From Planktothrix agardhii NIES-204 (GTDB lineage Bacteria > Cyanobacteriota > Cyanobacteriia > Cyanobacteriales > Microcoleaceae), in contig AP017991.1 in assembly GCA_003609755.1 (NCBI GenBank), forward strand, positions 1,567,501 to 1,631,500: a stretch of DNA of 64,000 bases. Reading direction: 5' to 3'. The translations under genes were made by a program, and so were the position numbers. Each line of letters starts with the position of its first letter. Positions within the stretch are counted from its first letter, which is position 1. Shown piece after piece: positions 1-9,474 of this stretch. The notes under the pieces were generated by a model, which was not told where the DNA came from, did not search any database, and was given only the letters and a program-made list of their open reading frames with translations.

Positions 1-1
1 C

Positions 2-841
2 AAGTTAGTTGAGGAATTGTCAGAGAATGGTAACGCAGCCGTGGCCAAAGCGATCATGACCACGGATTTAGTCCCGAAAACCATTGCCCTAGAAACCATG
101 TTTGGGGATCGTCCCGTGAGAGTCGGGGGAATTTGTAAAGGGTCTGGGATGATTCACCCCAATATGGCAACAATGTTGGCTTTTGTCACCTGCGATGCGG
201 TGGTTTCTCCTGCCCTCTGGCAAGAAATGTTAAGTCGTGCAGCTAACCGGAGTTTTAATCAAGTTACTGTGGATGGCGATACGAGTACGAATGATTGTTT
301 AATTGCTTTGGCAAATGGGGCGTCTCGGACTCCAGCGATTACGGCTATGGGGCCAGAAGCGGAAAAATTGGAAGGGATGTTAACGGCCGTTTGTGAATAT
401 TTGGCCAAAGCGATCGCCCGGGATGGGGAAGGGGCAACCTGTTTAATTGAAGTTCAAGTTTCGGGGGCAGAAGATGAAGCCTCGGCTTGTAAAGTGGCTA
501 AAACCATTGTAGGTTCTTCTTTGGTGAAGTCCGCCATTTTTGGTCATGATCCCAACTGGGGACGAATTGCGGCGGCTGCTGGCCGGGCGGGAGTCCATTT
601 TGATCAGAATGATTTAGAAATCCAATTAGGGGATTTTGTTTTAATGCAGCAGGGTCAACCCCTACCTTTTGATCGGAATGCGGCTAATGAGTATTTAAAA
701 CAAGCCAAAACAGGAGAATATCTCAAAGAAGATACTGTATTAATTTCAGTTAAAATCGGTAATGGCTCCGGTGTGGGTAAAGCCTGGGGATGTGATTTAA
801 GTTATGACTATGTAAAAATTAACGCTGAATACACCACTTAA
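2..841 (+). CDS. argJ: Arginine biosynthesis bifunctional protein ArgJ (C-terminal part)
   Basis: Bifunctional ornithine acetyltransferase / N-acetylglutamate synthase of the cyclic arginine pathway, cytoplasmic. The reading frame is open to the left edge, so the 5' part lies outside the window. The self-cleavage site of the family is visible as [10 protein letters not shown]: the family cleaves between Ala and Thr, and that Thr becomes the nucleophile of the beta chain. Downstream, the DPNWGRI and [13 protein letters not shown] motifs typical of the C-terminal chain are intact. The remaining part ends normally at TAA. Identification is firm; only the N-terminus is missing. Confidence 0.95.
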   Translation, partial: KLVEELSENGNAAVAKAIMTTDLVPKTIALETMFGDRPVRVGGICKGSGMIHPNMATMLAFVTCDAVVSPALWQEMLSRAANRSFNQVTVDGDTSTNDCLIALANGASRTPAITAMGPEAEKLEGMLTAVCEYLAKAIARDGEGATCLIEVQVSGAEDEASACKVAKTIVGSSLVKSAIFGHDPNWGRIAAAAGRAGVHFDQNDLEIQLGDFVLMQQGQPLPFDRNAANEYLKQAKTGEYLKEDTVLISVKIGNGSGVGKAWGCDLSYDYVKINAEYTT

Positions 842-848
842 TCAGTGA

Positions 849-1028
849 TCAAGTATCCGCATCATCAGTTATCAGTTTATTTCCTGTTCCCTGTTGCCTA
901 TTCCCTGTTCCTTCACAAAAAACACAGGTTTCTTCCCGTTGAATTTCCCCGGAACAATCTCGAATTTCTGTATAGCCTTTTCCCTGACAATGGGGACAGA
1001 TTTGATCAATGATTTTATTTTTTTTCAT
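849..1028 (-). CDS. 59-residue DnaJ-type zinc-finger protein
   Basis: Small ORF starting ATG at 1028, 30 nt downstream of the serine hydrolase gene on the same strand and probably co-transcribed with it. It carries two CxxCxGxG-like knuckles, CPHCQGKG and CVFCEGTG, about 20 residues apart. This is the arrangement of half of a DnaJ cysteine-rich domain, so one zinc ion could be bound. The last residues (NKLITDDADT) are encoded by a dispersed repeat that recurs near 39.74 kb, so the native C-terminus may have been replaced. A redox or protein-folding role is only a guess from the fold. Confidence 0.6.
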   Translation of the reverse strand: MKKNKIIDQICPHCQGKGYTEIRDCSGEIQREETCVFCEGTGNRQQGTGNKLITDDADT

Positions 1029-1058
1029 AAGATTAAGCCCTGAAGGGCTTACTACGGT

Positions 1059-2318
1059 TTAATTATTCGTTCCTACCATGGGAAAGGATAATTGATTGAA
1101 TTGAGTTATTTTTTCGGAAGTGGATTTTAAGGGGGTTTGATTTAAACTATCAAAAATATAGCGGGAAATTTTAGGGAAAACCTGTTCATTTTTTGAATAG
1201 GCGGGATCATCTCCAAATACGGCTAACACATAAATTGCTTTATCGTTTAAGGTTCTAACAAAGGCGACTTCTTGACGAGAACGACTGGTATAACCGACTT
1301 TAGAAGCATAGTAAATATCGGGAGGTAAGGATTCTCCTAAAAATCCAGCAACGGAGTTATAATCAATATTTTTCCAGGCTTTTGGGTTTAAATCACGGGT
1401 TAATAAATATGCCATTTTGGTACTAGCTAAGGGAGAAATAGCTTGTTTTGTGTAGATTTCATACATTAATCGGGCTGTTTGGTCGGTGGTGACGAAATTT
1501 CCTTTGGAATAGGCGGGATTTTCTCGTAATTGTAAATCTCGACCTGTGGGTTCTTCTCCTATCCCAGTAATTGGATAATTTTTAGTGGTTAAATTAATTC
1601 CAGTATAACCGGATTTCTCAAAGAATTGATTAACTTGACTGCGTTTTTCTACCCATTTATCTAATTCTGATTTGTCTAATTTTTCTCCTGATTCGGTTTT
1701 GGTAATCGCATCAACAATGCGGCTGGCTGAATCATTATCGGAAATTCGCAACATCTGGGATAGGTCGGTATAAAAGGGGGATTCCTTGGGAATATATCCT
1801 TTTTCTGCATAGCCAAAAAATTGAACCATCCAAAATAATTTGGCAACACTGGCGGGAAATCTGAGTTTAGTATTGTTATATCCGGCGATGTTATGGGTAG
1901 CAGATTTACTAACATCAATTAATGTAATAGATAGGGATTCTTTGGGTAATCCTTGGTTTTTGGCAATATCAACTGCACCATCAATAATAGTTTGTAAGTC
2001 TTGATTGGGGGCTAAATTAGGAGGAGTTTTAATATTATAAACTACGGTTTTATCGGTTTCGGTCGCCGCTGGGGCAGAAATGGTAATATTCTGAGTTTGG
2101 GGTTGCGGTTTTGCAGGTGGAAATAATAGCTTTGACAGTGCTCCGACTGTCCAATTAACGGTTAGTAATAGGGCAATTAAAAATATAATTCGAGGGTAGT
2201 TTAATTTGGCTAATCTATGAGGTGTTCTAGTCCCTACTCTAACAGGCGATCGCCTTAAAGAACGATTAGGAACAGTAGAATTTCTAACGGAACGACGACG
2301 TTGGGTAATATAAGCCAT
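1059..2318 (-). CDS. Beta-lactamase-fold serine hydrolase, membrane-anchored
   Basis: 419 residues. A basic N-terminal tail (1-40) is followed by one membrane segment (about 43-66) and a class A beta-lactamase / penicillin-binding fold. Active-site motifs are in order: S157-V-A-K160 (SxxK), S193-D-N195 (SDN) and K340-V-G342 (KTG-like). This suggests an acylating serine enzyme facing the periplasm, acting on peptidoglycan or beta-lactams. The KVG variant and the lack of an obvious Glu166-type loop make real beta-lactam hydrolysis uncertain; peptidoglycan-related hydrolase is equally likely. The ATG start places the basic tail before the anchor, as expected for an N-in topology. Confidence 0.8.
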   Translation of the reverse strand: MAYITQRRRSVRNSTVPNRSLRRSPVRVGTRTPHRLAKLNYPRIIFLIALLLTVNWTVGALSKLLFPPAKPQPQTQNITISAPAATETDKTVVYNIKTPPNLAPNQDLQTIIDGAVDIAKNQGLPKESLSITLIDVSKSATHNIAGYNNTKLRFPASVAKLFWMVQFFGYAEKGYIPKESPFYTDLSQMLRISDNDSASRIVDAITKTESGEKLDKSELDKWVEKRSQVNQFFEKSGYTGINLTTKNYPITGIGEEPTGRDLQLRENPAYSKGNFVTTDQTARLMYEIYTKQAISPLASTKMAYLLTRDLNPKAWKNIDYNSVAGFLGESLPPDIYYASKVGYTSRSRQEVAFVRTLNDKAIYVLAVFGDDPAYSKNEQVFPKISRYIFDSLNQTPLKSTSEKITQFNQLSFPMVGTNN

Positions 2319-2414
2319 ATTAGAGACAATAGGAAAATAAATCTAGGATAGCAGAAGTGGGCATTCATCCCAACAACGAAGTTTTTTAAGTTAACGATAA
2401 TTATACCAACATAT

Positions 2415-3266
2415 TTATTCCTCCACATCGGGTAAAGTTAAAGCAATTTGATAGATTTGACGACGGGGTAAGGAGGTAGCGTCTGCGAGTTGGCGACTGG
2501 CTTGAGAACGGGTAATCCCTTGTTGGAGTAGACATTGGAGTTCGGCCTTAATTTGATCTTCGGTGATCACGGTTGGGGTTTCGGTGACACCCGCAATAAC
2601 TAATGTTAGTTCACCTTTGGGGTTGTGATCTTGATAGTATTGTACTGCATTTTCCAAGGTTCCTCGCCAAAATTGTTCATGGATTTTTGTTAATTCCCGT
2701 GCAATTACAATAGACCGTTTTGAGCCTAAAATTAGAGCTAAATCTTCTAAGGTTTCCACAAGACGATGGGGTGCTTCATATAAAATCAGGGTGCGAGATT
2801 CGGTTTGTAAAGCGCTTAAACGCTGTTGACGTTCTTTGTTTTTGGTAGGTAAAAACCCTTCAAAAATAAATCGATCTGTGGGAAGTCCCGCCGCACTTAA
2901 AGCTGTTATACTAGCACTAACTCCCGGAATCGGAATTACAGCAATATTTGCTTCAATACAAGCCTTAATTAGTTCATATCCGGGGTCAGAAATTCCTGGC
3001 ATTCCCGCATCCGTAACCAAGGCAATTGTATGTCCCTGACTCAGAGATTCCACCAAACTCGGAATCCGGCGTTGTTGATTATGTTCATGGTAACTGAGTT
3101 GGGGAGTTTTAATCTCAAAATGGTGTAATAGCTTGCCCGTATGACGGGTATCTTCGGCGGCAATCCAATCGACACTTTGTAAAATTTTTATCGCCCGCAA
3201 GGTGATATCTTCTAGGTTCCCAATGGGAGTTCCTACAATATAAAGGGTTCCAGCTTGATTGGTCAT
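2415..3266 (-). CDS. rsmI: 16S rRNA (cytidine1402-2'-O)-methyltransferase RsmI
   Basis: Tetrapyrrole-methylase-fold SAM enzyme that 2'-O-methylates C1402 of 16S rRNA in the decoding centre. 283 residues, the usual length. The N-terminus LYIVGTPIGNLEDITLRA, the motif AEDTRHTGKLLHHF, the GMPGISDPGYELI stretch and the PGVSA motif are all diagnostic of RsmI. It stands alone on the minus strand, divergent from the PfkB-type kinase gene. Start ATG at 3266 matches the family N-terminus directly. Confidence 0.95.
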   Translation of the reverse strand: MTNQAGTLYIVGTPIGNLEDITLRAIKILQSVDWIAAEDTRHTGKLLHHFEIKTPQLSYHEHNQQRRIPSLVESLSQGHTIALVTDAGMPGISDPGYELIKACIEANIAVIPIPGVSASITALSAAGLPTDRFIFEGFLPTKNKERQQRLSALQTESRTLILYEAPHRLVETLEDLALILGSKRSIVIARELTKIHEQFWRGTLENAVQYYQDHNPKGELTLVIAGVTETPTVITEDQIKAELQCLLQQGITRSQASRQLADATSLPRRQIYQIALTLPDVEE

Positions 3267-3446
3267 CTTAAATTTAAGGCTCTACAGAAATATAAATGTG
3301 ATATAAAATACACTTATTCAAGGATAATATCAGATATCCTTGAGAGTTGACACAACTACTTTATAGTTGTTATGCCCTTTATTTAAAAATACAAGAAAAC
3401 ATATAATTTCTTAGAGTTTTGATTTGAATTTGGTTTAAATAATCCC

Positions 3447-4304
3447 ATGGTTAAAGGTTTATTTGTTGGATTGATTACACTCGATTTGATTTATTCCATT
3501 ACTCAATATCCCCAGGAAAATCAAAAAATTGTTGCTTCTGATTATACCGTTGCAGCCGGAGGGCCAGCGACTAATGCCGCCGTTACTTTTAATAGTTTAG
3601 GCAACCAATCCATACTATTAGGTGGATTAGGAAGCCATGACCTAACTCAACTAATTAGAAAAGATTTACAACAATATTCTGTTAATATTATAGACTTAGA
3701 TTCAACTCGTTTAGAAGCACCTCCTGTTTCATCTATTATGGTAAATAATACCACCGGAGAGCGCACCGTTATCTCAATTAATGCTACAAAATCTCAAATC
3801 TCAAACCACTCAAATTTATCCCAATATTTAGACAATATTGATATTATTTTAATCGACGGTCATCAAATTCCCATCAGCCAAAGTTTAATTCAACAGGCAA
3901 AAATCAAACAAATTCCTATTATTTTAGATGGCGGAAGTTGGAAAACAGGCTTAGAAACTATTTTACCAGATATTGACTATGCCATTTGTTCTAATAATTT
4001 TTATCCGCCCGATTGTCAAACCTCTGAAGATGTTTTTGCCTATCTTCAAGCTATGAATATTCCTAATATTGCCATTACCCAAGGAGAAAAACCGATTCAA
4101 TATATTAGTCTCAAAGCAGGAAACGGTAGTATCCCCATTCCCACGATTCAATCAGTTGATACTTTAGGTGCGGGAGATATTTTTCATGGAGCATTTTGCC
4201 ATTTTATTCTATCTGAAAACTTCCCCAACGCCCTAGCTAACTCCGCTCACATTGCATCTCAATCTTGCCTACATTTCGGTACTAGAAAATGGATTGAATG
4301 CTGA
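3447..4304 (+). CDS. PfkB-family sugar kinase
   Basis: 285-residue ribokinase-like kinase. The N-terminal substrate side shows AAGGPATNAAVTFNSLG, the family's GG-and-N motif. The C-terminal signature DTLGAGDIFHGAF contains the GAGD anion hole and catalytic Asp, so it should be active. The phosphate acceptor (a sugar or nucleoside) cannot be read from sequence. The gene is monocistronic, divergent from rsmI across a 180-base gap in which no further feature was recognised. Confidence 0.85.
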   Translation: MVKGLFVGLITLDLIYSITQYPQENQKIVASDYTVAAGGPATNAAVTFNSLGNQSILLGGLGSHDLTQLIRKDLQQYSVNIIDLDSTRLEAPPVSSIMVNNTTGERTVISINATKSQISNHSNLSQYLDNIDIILIDGHQIPISQSLIQQAKIKQIPIILDGGSWKTGLETILPDIDYAICSNNFYPPDCQTSEDVFAYLQAMNIPNIAITQGEKPIQYISLKAGNGSIPIPTIQSVDTLGAGDIFHGAFCHFILSENFPNALANSAHIASQSCLHFGTRKWIEC

Positions 4305-4415
4305 AATAATCACTAATTATTGTAGACAACTGGGAATAATTAGGATATAATTAAAATATATTCTTACTTCCGGTTTTCACGAGTCAGATTTTTATTAAAA
4401 TCTCTTATTATTAAT

Positions 4416-5573
4416 ATGACTGATATTCAACCCTTAAAAATAACCCTTCCCCCCTTACAAATTACCTTAAATGATCGCCAACAAGTCAGCTTGCAATGGC
4501 TTCCTCAATCCCCTGTAACAGAGTCTCCTCAACATCCTCAACCCCCGGAAATTCCTGAACCTCCTCCGCTTCCTGATGGTTGGAAAAAATGGATTGCAGC
4601 TAATAAGTTTCTGCATAAATCCGATGATGCCTTAATTGAATGTATGGTTAAAAATGGGATTGATGTTAAGTTAGCCGTTGAGGAAGTCACAAACCTCGCT
4701 AACCAACCCTATTTTCAAGCCGCACAGGAGGTTTTACAAAAGCTAGAAAAATTAGAATCTATTCTACAAATTCAAAACCAATTATCAGCTCTAGGATCTA
4801 ATTATAATAGTATTCCTCGGATTCCGTTTCTATCCAAAGATGAATTTTTAGACCAATATTATTCCCAAAATAAACCCGTTATTTTAACAGGTATCATGAA
4901 AAATTGGGAAGCAATGGAACGATGGACACCAGACTATTTAAAAGAAAATTATGGCAATGTTAGTATTCAAGTCCAGGGAAATCGTGACTCCGACCCGAAT
5001 TATGAAATTAATTTAGAACAGCATCGAAAAACGATGTTATTTGGAGATTATATTGATTGGGTAGTGCGGGCGGGAGAAACCAATGATTACTATATGGTTG
5101 CCAACAATAACACCCTGAATCGTGAAGAAATGCAGGGACTTTTTGAGGATATGGAGGTATTTCCCGAATATTTAGACCCAGCACAAACAGTGGGAAAAAC
5201 GTTTTTCTGGTTTGGTTCAGCCGGAACTGTTACACCCTTACATCATGATACCATTAATATCTTTTTAGCTCAAGTTTCTGGGCGAAAATTAATTAAAATG
5301 ATTTCCCCTGAACAGACCCCATTTATTTATAATAATATCGGGGTATTTAGTCCCATTGATCCGGCAAATCCTGACTATAATCGTTATCCATTATATCGAA
5401 ATGTTCGATCTATTGATGTGATCTTACACCCTGGGGAAGTGATTTTTCTTCCTGTGGGATGGTGGCATTATGTTAAAGGTTTAGAAATGAGTATTTCCGT
5501 TTCTTTTATTAATTTTAAATTTCCTAATGATTATGATTGGAAAAACCCATCCGGAGTAAATAGTTATCAGTAA
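4416..5573 (+). CDS. Cupin-like JmjC-domain protein
   Basis: 385 residues. Residues 1-55 are low-complexity and Pro-rich, 55-130 are helical, and about 135-375 form a cupin-8 / JmjC dioxygenase-like domain. The Fe(II) triad is complete: H276-H277-D278 supplies the HxD pair and H351 (in GWWHYVKG) the distal His. NKPVILTGIMKNWEA is the usual start of this domain. Known relatives are 2-oxoglutarate-dependent hydroxylases of proteins or small molecules; the substrate here is unknown. A stretch of heptameric repeats follows the stop codon. Confidence 0.8.
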   Translation: MTDIQPLKITLPPLQITLNDRQQVSLQWLPQSPVTESPQHPQPPEIPEPPPLPDGWKKWIAANKFLHKSDDALIECMVKNGIDVKLAVEEVTNLANQPYFQAAQEVLQKLEKLESILQIQNQLSALGSNYNSIPRIPFLSKDEFLDQYYSQNKPVILTGIMKNWEAMERWTPDYLKENYGNVSIQVQGNRDSDPNYEINLEQHRKTMLFGDYIDWVVRAGETNDYYMVANNNTLNREEMQGLFEDMEVFPEYLDPAQTVGKTFFWFGSAGTVTPLHHDTINIFLAQVSGRKLIKMISPEQTPFIYNNIGVFSPIDPANPDYNRYPLYRNVRSIDVILHPGEVIFLPVGWWHYVKGLEMSISVSFINFKFPNDYDWKNPSGVNSYQ

Positions 5574-5701
5574 ACAGTTATCAGTTATCAGTGGTTAGAC
5601 GTGGCAAGGGCGCAGCTATTAGCGGGTCTTTACCCATTATCTTAGTAAATAAAAAATGCAAGCCTTAACTATTACACTGATAACTAATAACTGATAACTG
5701 A
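5574..5701. repeat. Short tandem repeats rich in AGTTATC / CTGATTA units
   Basis: The gap between two convergent genes is built of short units: AGTTATC-type units at the left and their inverted form (TAACTGA, TTACTGA) at the right. The two sides can pair around a GC-richer centre. Similar units occur at 7388-7465, around 22790 and around 39735. No coding potential was seen. Such short repeats are common in cyanobacterial intergenic DNA. Confidence 0.7.
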
Positions 5702-7207
5702 TTACTGATTACTGATTATCCCCCGACGATAGATTTCCTTAGCATAATCTGTCCAGGTGCCCTGTCCCCAATAGCGAAAACAACTGGTTTGTAATAACAA
5801 ATTGTACAATAGTGCTTGTTGATAGTGAGATTCCTTAGTAATATTTGGGTTTTCTTTAACTAGAGAATCATACTTTTGATGAAAGGCAATACTTAATTGT
5901 TTCATAGGTTCTAACACATTTTCATAACCTTGAACCCAACTTAAATTATTTGTCCATGATGCACCTTCCATTTGAAATTGGTGATCGGTTTGTTTTAAAA
6001 TTGCGATCGCTTCTTCTACAGATTCTTGATGATTTAAGAGGGGCTTAAGCCCAACAACTGGATCAACTTTTTGCCAAATTTTATGCTGCTGAACCGCTTG
6101 ACAAGTCGGATAATCTTCTGGGTTCACCCCCGCCGCTTCTAATATTTCTAAATATTCGGTTCCATTCATTGCCACCACTCCATTATTTTGATCCCGCAAT
6201 TCATAGAAAATCCGCAAGAAATCACGAGGATATTCATTCATCATCACCCCGCCATTTTCTCCATCAGCAATTTGTGAAACTAACGGCGGAATATTAACCC
6301 CAGAAATAGATTGTTTTTCCTTGGTTTTGGCTTCAAAATAGGGCTGCATTTGGGCAACTAATTTAGTATCCGATCCCTGAGTTTTAATTAAAGCAATCAT
6401 ACTCAAGGTTTCCCCCTTAGAATTGCGGGCAATTAAACGATTAGGAATATATTTTTGGTCGTGGGGTAATCCCAAACCCTCTAAAGTTTCGACAGAATGT
6501 TCCTGAACCAATAACCAACGATAACCGCAGGCTTTCAAGGCTTTAATATACTCATATAAAGTATCAGGATGATTGGGTAAGTGCATTTCTGGAGGAGAAA
6601 AACCCTTGACTCGCTGTAAAGCATCTTCTCCAAAAATACTGGCAAAATGATGTTGCCAAGCTTGAATTTGGAGTAAAATATCAGGAATAGGAGTCGAAGG
6701 AATTACCCCATGACTCCACATAGTTCCCAACCATTCTACATAGGGTTGATAGTTTGGATCACAGGTAATTTTTTTCAGATCATTGAGAATATCATCCCGG
6801 CCCATTTGGCGTAATCCCCATAACAAATTCCCCGAATAATCCAACATAATTCGAGGATTACACCCTCGGGATATTAATTGAGGAATAAATTCTCCCATCC
6901 GACGATAACACCAAGCAAAAACTTCCGCATTATGATTATCTCCCTCTTGGGGATGTTCAAACATATATTGTAGATTGCTGATTAATTCCCCATTAACGCC
7001 CCCTGGAATAGTGGGTTGATGAAAATGTAACCCACAGGCAAAACCGGCTTTAATTTGATCTAACTTTAAATTAGTTTGAGACAAAAATATAGGATGATTA
7101 TGATTAACTAAGGCTTGAATTTCAGCTTCCCAGCCACAAAAATTAGGAAGACCAGAACGCAAGTCTTCTAAAATAGGTAAAGGAGCCAAAAGGTTAGATT
7201 TTGTCAT
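5702..7207 (-). CDS. GH57-like glycoside hydrolase
   Basis: About 501 residues from the chosen ATG at 7207; an in-frame ATG at 7255 with an AAGAG ahead of it would add 16 residues. The motif GLHFHQPTIPGG fits the HQP region of family 57, and GFSPPEMHLP fits a later conserved region carrying Glu. GH57 members act on alpha-glucans (amylase, branching or transferase activities). The neighbouring debranching enzyme and HAD phosphatase support a role in glycogen metabolism. The catalytic nucleophile was not assigned with certainty, so exact activity is open. Confidence 0.65.
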   Translation of the reverse strand: MTKSNLLAPLPILEDLRSGLPNFCGWEAEIQALVNHNHPIFLSQTNLKLDQIKAGFACGLHFHQPTIPGGVNGELISNLQYMFEHPQEGDNHNAEVFAWCYRRMGEFIPQLISRGCNPRIMLDYSGNLLWGLRQMGRDDILNDLKKITCDPNYQPYVEWLGTMWSHGVIPSTPIPDILLQIQAWQHHFASIFGEDALQRVKGFSPPEMHLPNHPDTLYEYIKALKACGYRWLLVQEHSVETLEGLGLPHDQKYIPNRLIARNSKGETLSMIALIKTQGSDTKLVAQMQPYFEAKTKEKQSISGVNIPPLVSQIADGENGGVMMNEYPRDFLRIFYELRDQNNGVVAMNGTEYLEILEAAGVNPEDYPTCQAVQQHKIWQKVDPVVGLKPLLNHQESVEEAIAILKQTDHQFQMEGASWTNNLSWVQGYENVLEPMKQLSIAFHQKYDSLVKENPNITKESHYQQALLYNLLLQTSCFRYWGQGTWTDYAKEIYRRGIISNQ

Positions 7208-7387
7208 AAAACTAAATCTTGAGCAATTGCCAGATAATAAAAATACAAATTTCATTATACTCTTAAATACAGATCCTAAAAAAACTTTTGATACTCTGCA
7301 ATATTCCGTCAGACTTGAGTAATCTGTTTAATCCGTATTCGATTTCACAAAGTGGGGGTTTTAATTTTGACAATAAAACGTTATAAT

Positions 7388-7465
7388 TAAATCACCAGTT
7401 ATCAGTTACCAGTTTAAGAATTAATAAATTAACTGTATACTCTTTAACTGATTACTGATTACTGA
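7388..7465. repeat. Short tandem repeats before the debranching-enzyme gene
   Basis: Units of the CAGTTATC and ATTACTG kinds, as at 5574-5701, lie in the 260-base divergent gap and reach the start of the next gene. The last unit touches the region where a ribosome binding site would be expected, and no clear Shine-Dalgarno sequence is seen there. Confidence 0.6.
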
Positions 7466-7471
7466 TTGGGT

Positions 7472-9454
7472 ATGACTATTAATTTTGGACGAGAAATTTG
7501 CGGTGATTTACCGAGTTCAGAAACACGAGAATGGTTAGTTACCAATGGCATCGGCGGCTATGCTTCGGGAACAATAGCAGGCTTACTGACACGCCGTTAT
7601 CATGGTTTATTAGTAGCGGCTTTAAACCCCCCATTAGGACGGACTTTATTAGTCACAAAAATAGACGAAATTGTAGAATATCACGAACAAACTTATCCCC
7701 TTTATACAAATCGTTGGAGAGGCGGTGCAATTAATGGTTATGGACATTATCATATTGAAAAATTTTACCTAGAACGTACCATACCCACCTGGAAATTTGC
7801 CTGCGCCGATGCCATCCTAGAAAAACGAATTTGGATGCAGCCAGAAGCTAATATTACTTATGTTCGCTATAACTTAACCCGCGCCTCTGGGCCAATTACC
7901 CTTAGGCTTAAAGCCCTAGTCAATCATCGAGATTATCATAGCGATACCCATGCTGGGAATTGGAAAATGCAAGTGGAAGCGGTGGAAAACGGGGTTTGTG
8001 TCACCGCCTTTCCCCAGGCTACTCCCTTCTATTTATTAACGGATCGGGCGACGGTACAACCTACCCATCAATGGTGTTATAACTTTGATTTATCTAGGGA
8101 ACGCGATCGCGGCCTCATGGATCACGAAGATCACCTCCATATTGCCACCTTTACCGCCACCTTGCATCCTGGGGAATCCATAATTTTTGTCGCAAGTACC
8201 GAAGCTAACCCCAGTTTAAACGGGGAAGCCGCCCTAGAAGTCCGTCGTAGCTACGAACGCAAATTATTAGGATTTTGGCAAGATAGCTGTCCAGTCAATA
8301 TTAGGGAAGTACCCGAAGGGTTACAACAGTTAGTATTTGCGGCCGATCAATTTGTGGTTAATCGGGGTACTCCTGAAAATCCGATCGGTAAAACCATTAT
8401 TGCTGGATATCCCTGGTTTGGGGATTGGGGACGGGACACCATGATTAGCTTACCCGGTATTACCATCACCACCGGACGCCTCCAAATTACCCGTGCCATC
8501 CTCTATACCTACTCCAAGTATGTGAAGGAAGGAATGTTGCCCAACCGTTTCCCCGACGTCGGAGAAACCCCGGACTATAATACCGTTGATGCGACCCTGT
8601 GGTATTTTGAGGCGATTCGTCAATATTATGACCTCACCGAAGATATTGATATTGTCGAAAATTTATTTCCTGTTCTAGCCGATATTATTCAATATCACTG
8701 TCGTGGAACTCGCTATAATATTCACCTCGATCCCGCCGATGGTTTACTATACGCGGGGGAACAGGGATCGCAGTTAACCTGGATGGATGCCAAAATCGGC
8801 GACTGGGTTGTAACTCCCCGCATCGGAAAACCCGTGGAAATTAACGCCCTTTGGTATAACGCCCTACGAATTATGGGGAAATTTGCCCGTCAAATTGGCA
8901 GACCCTATCAAGAATATGATGCCCTGGCTGATCGCGCCTTAGCTCGGTTTGAACGGTTCTGGAATCCTGAACTGGGCTATTGTTATGACATCATTGATGG
9001 GATTTATGGCGACGATGCTTCCCTACGCCCCAATCAAATTTTTGCCGTTTCCCTCCCCCATAGCGCCCTATCCCACGAACAACAAAAAGCCATCGTTGAA
9101 ACCTGCGGACGATTTTTGTTAACATCATCAGGATTGCGATCGCTGGCCCCGAATCATTTGCACTATCGGGGATATTATGAGGGAAATCCAGTACAACGAG
9201 ATAGTGCTTATCATCAAGGAACGGTTTGGGCTTGGCTTTTAGGGCCCTTTGTCATCGCCCATTTACGGGTGTTTCAAAATCCCAATCTTGCCCGCAGTTT
9301 CCTAGAGCCAATGGTCAACCACCTGACCACGGGGGGACTGGGAACAATTAGCGAAATTTTTGATGGTAACGCCCCGATGCACCCCCGGGGTTGTATTGCC
9401 CAAGCCTGGTCGGTGGGAGAAATTCTCCGGGCTTGGTTAGCCACAGAACGTTAG
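7472..9454 (+). CDS. Amylo-alpha-1,6-glucosidase (glycogen debranching enzyme, GH133-type)
   Basis: About 660 residues. The N-terminal domain carries NGIGGYASGTIAGLLTRRYHG, the hallmark of bacterial GDE N-terminal domains. The C-terminal (alpha/alpha)6 domain has GYPWFGDWGRDTMISLPG with the expected acidic catalytic residues, and later GTVWAWLLGPF. It should hydrolyse alpha-1,6 branches of glycogen. ATG at 7472 is preferred over a TTG two codons earlier because of the MTINFGREICG start. It is followed 20 nt later by a HAD phosphatase, so the two are probably co-transcribed. Confidence 0.9.
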   Translation: MTINFGREICGDLPSSETREWLVTNGIGGYASGTIAGLLTRRYHGLLVAALNPPLGRTLLVTKIDEIVEYHEQTYPLYTNRWRGGAINGYGHYHIEKFYLERTIPTWKFACADAILEKRIWMQPEANITYVRYNLTRASGPITLRLKALVNHRDYHSDTHAGNWKMQVEAVENGVCVTAFPQATPFYLLTDRATVQPTHQWCYNFDLSRERDRGLMDHEDHLHIATFTATLHPGESIIFVASTEANPSLNGEAALEVRRSYERKLLGFWQDSCPVNIREVPEGLQQLVFAADQFVVNRGTPENPIGKTIIAGYPWFGDWGRDTMISLPGITITTGRLQITRAILYTYSKYVKEGMLPNRFPDVGETPDYNTVDATLWYFEAIRQYYDLTEDIDIVENLFPVLADIIQYHCRGTRYNIHLDPADGLLYAGEQGSQLTWMDAKIGDWVVTPRIGKPVEINALWYNALRIMGKFARQIGRPYQEYDALADRALARFERFWNPELGYCYDIIDGIYGDDASLRPNQIFAVSLPHSALSHEQQKAIVETCGRFLLTSSGLRSLAPNHLHYRGYYEGNPVQRDSAYHQGTVWAWLLGPFVIAHLRVFQNPNLARSFLEPMVNHLTTGGLGTISEIFDGNAPMHPRGCIAQAWSVGEILRAWLATER

Positions 9455-9474
9455 ATCAAAGGTTGTGGAAAACC

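Noticed and set aside
5574-5701. Possible CRISPR array because of regular repeats
   Set aside because: Units are only 7-8 bp and contiguous, without spacers; no cas genes in the window.
9391-9474. Upstream extension of the HAD gene
   Set aside because: These codons overlap the end of the debranching enzyme gene in another frame; the family start MGLKAVLFDF is at 9475.
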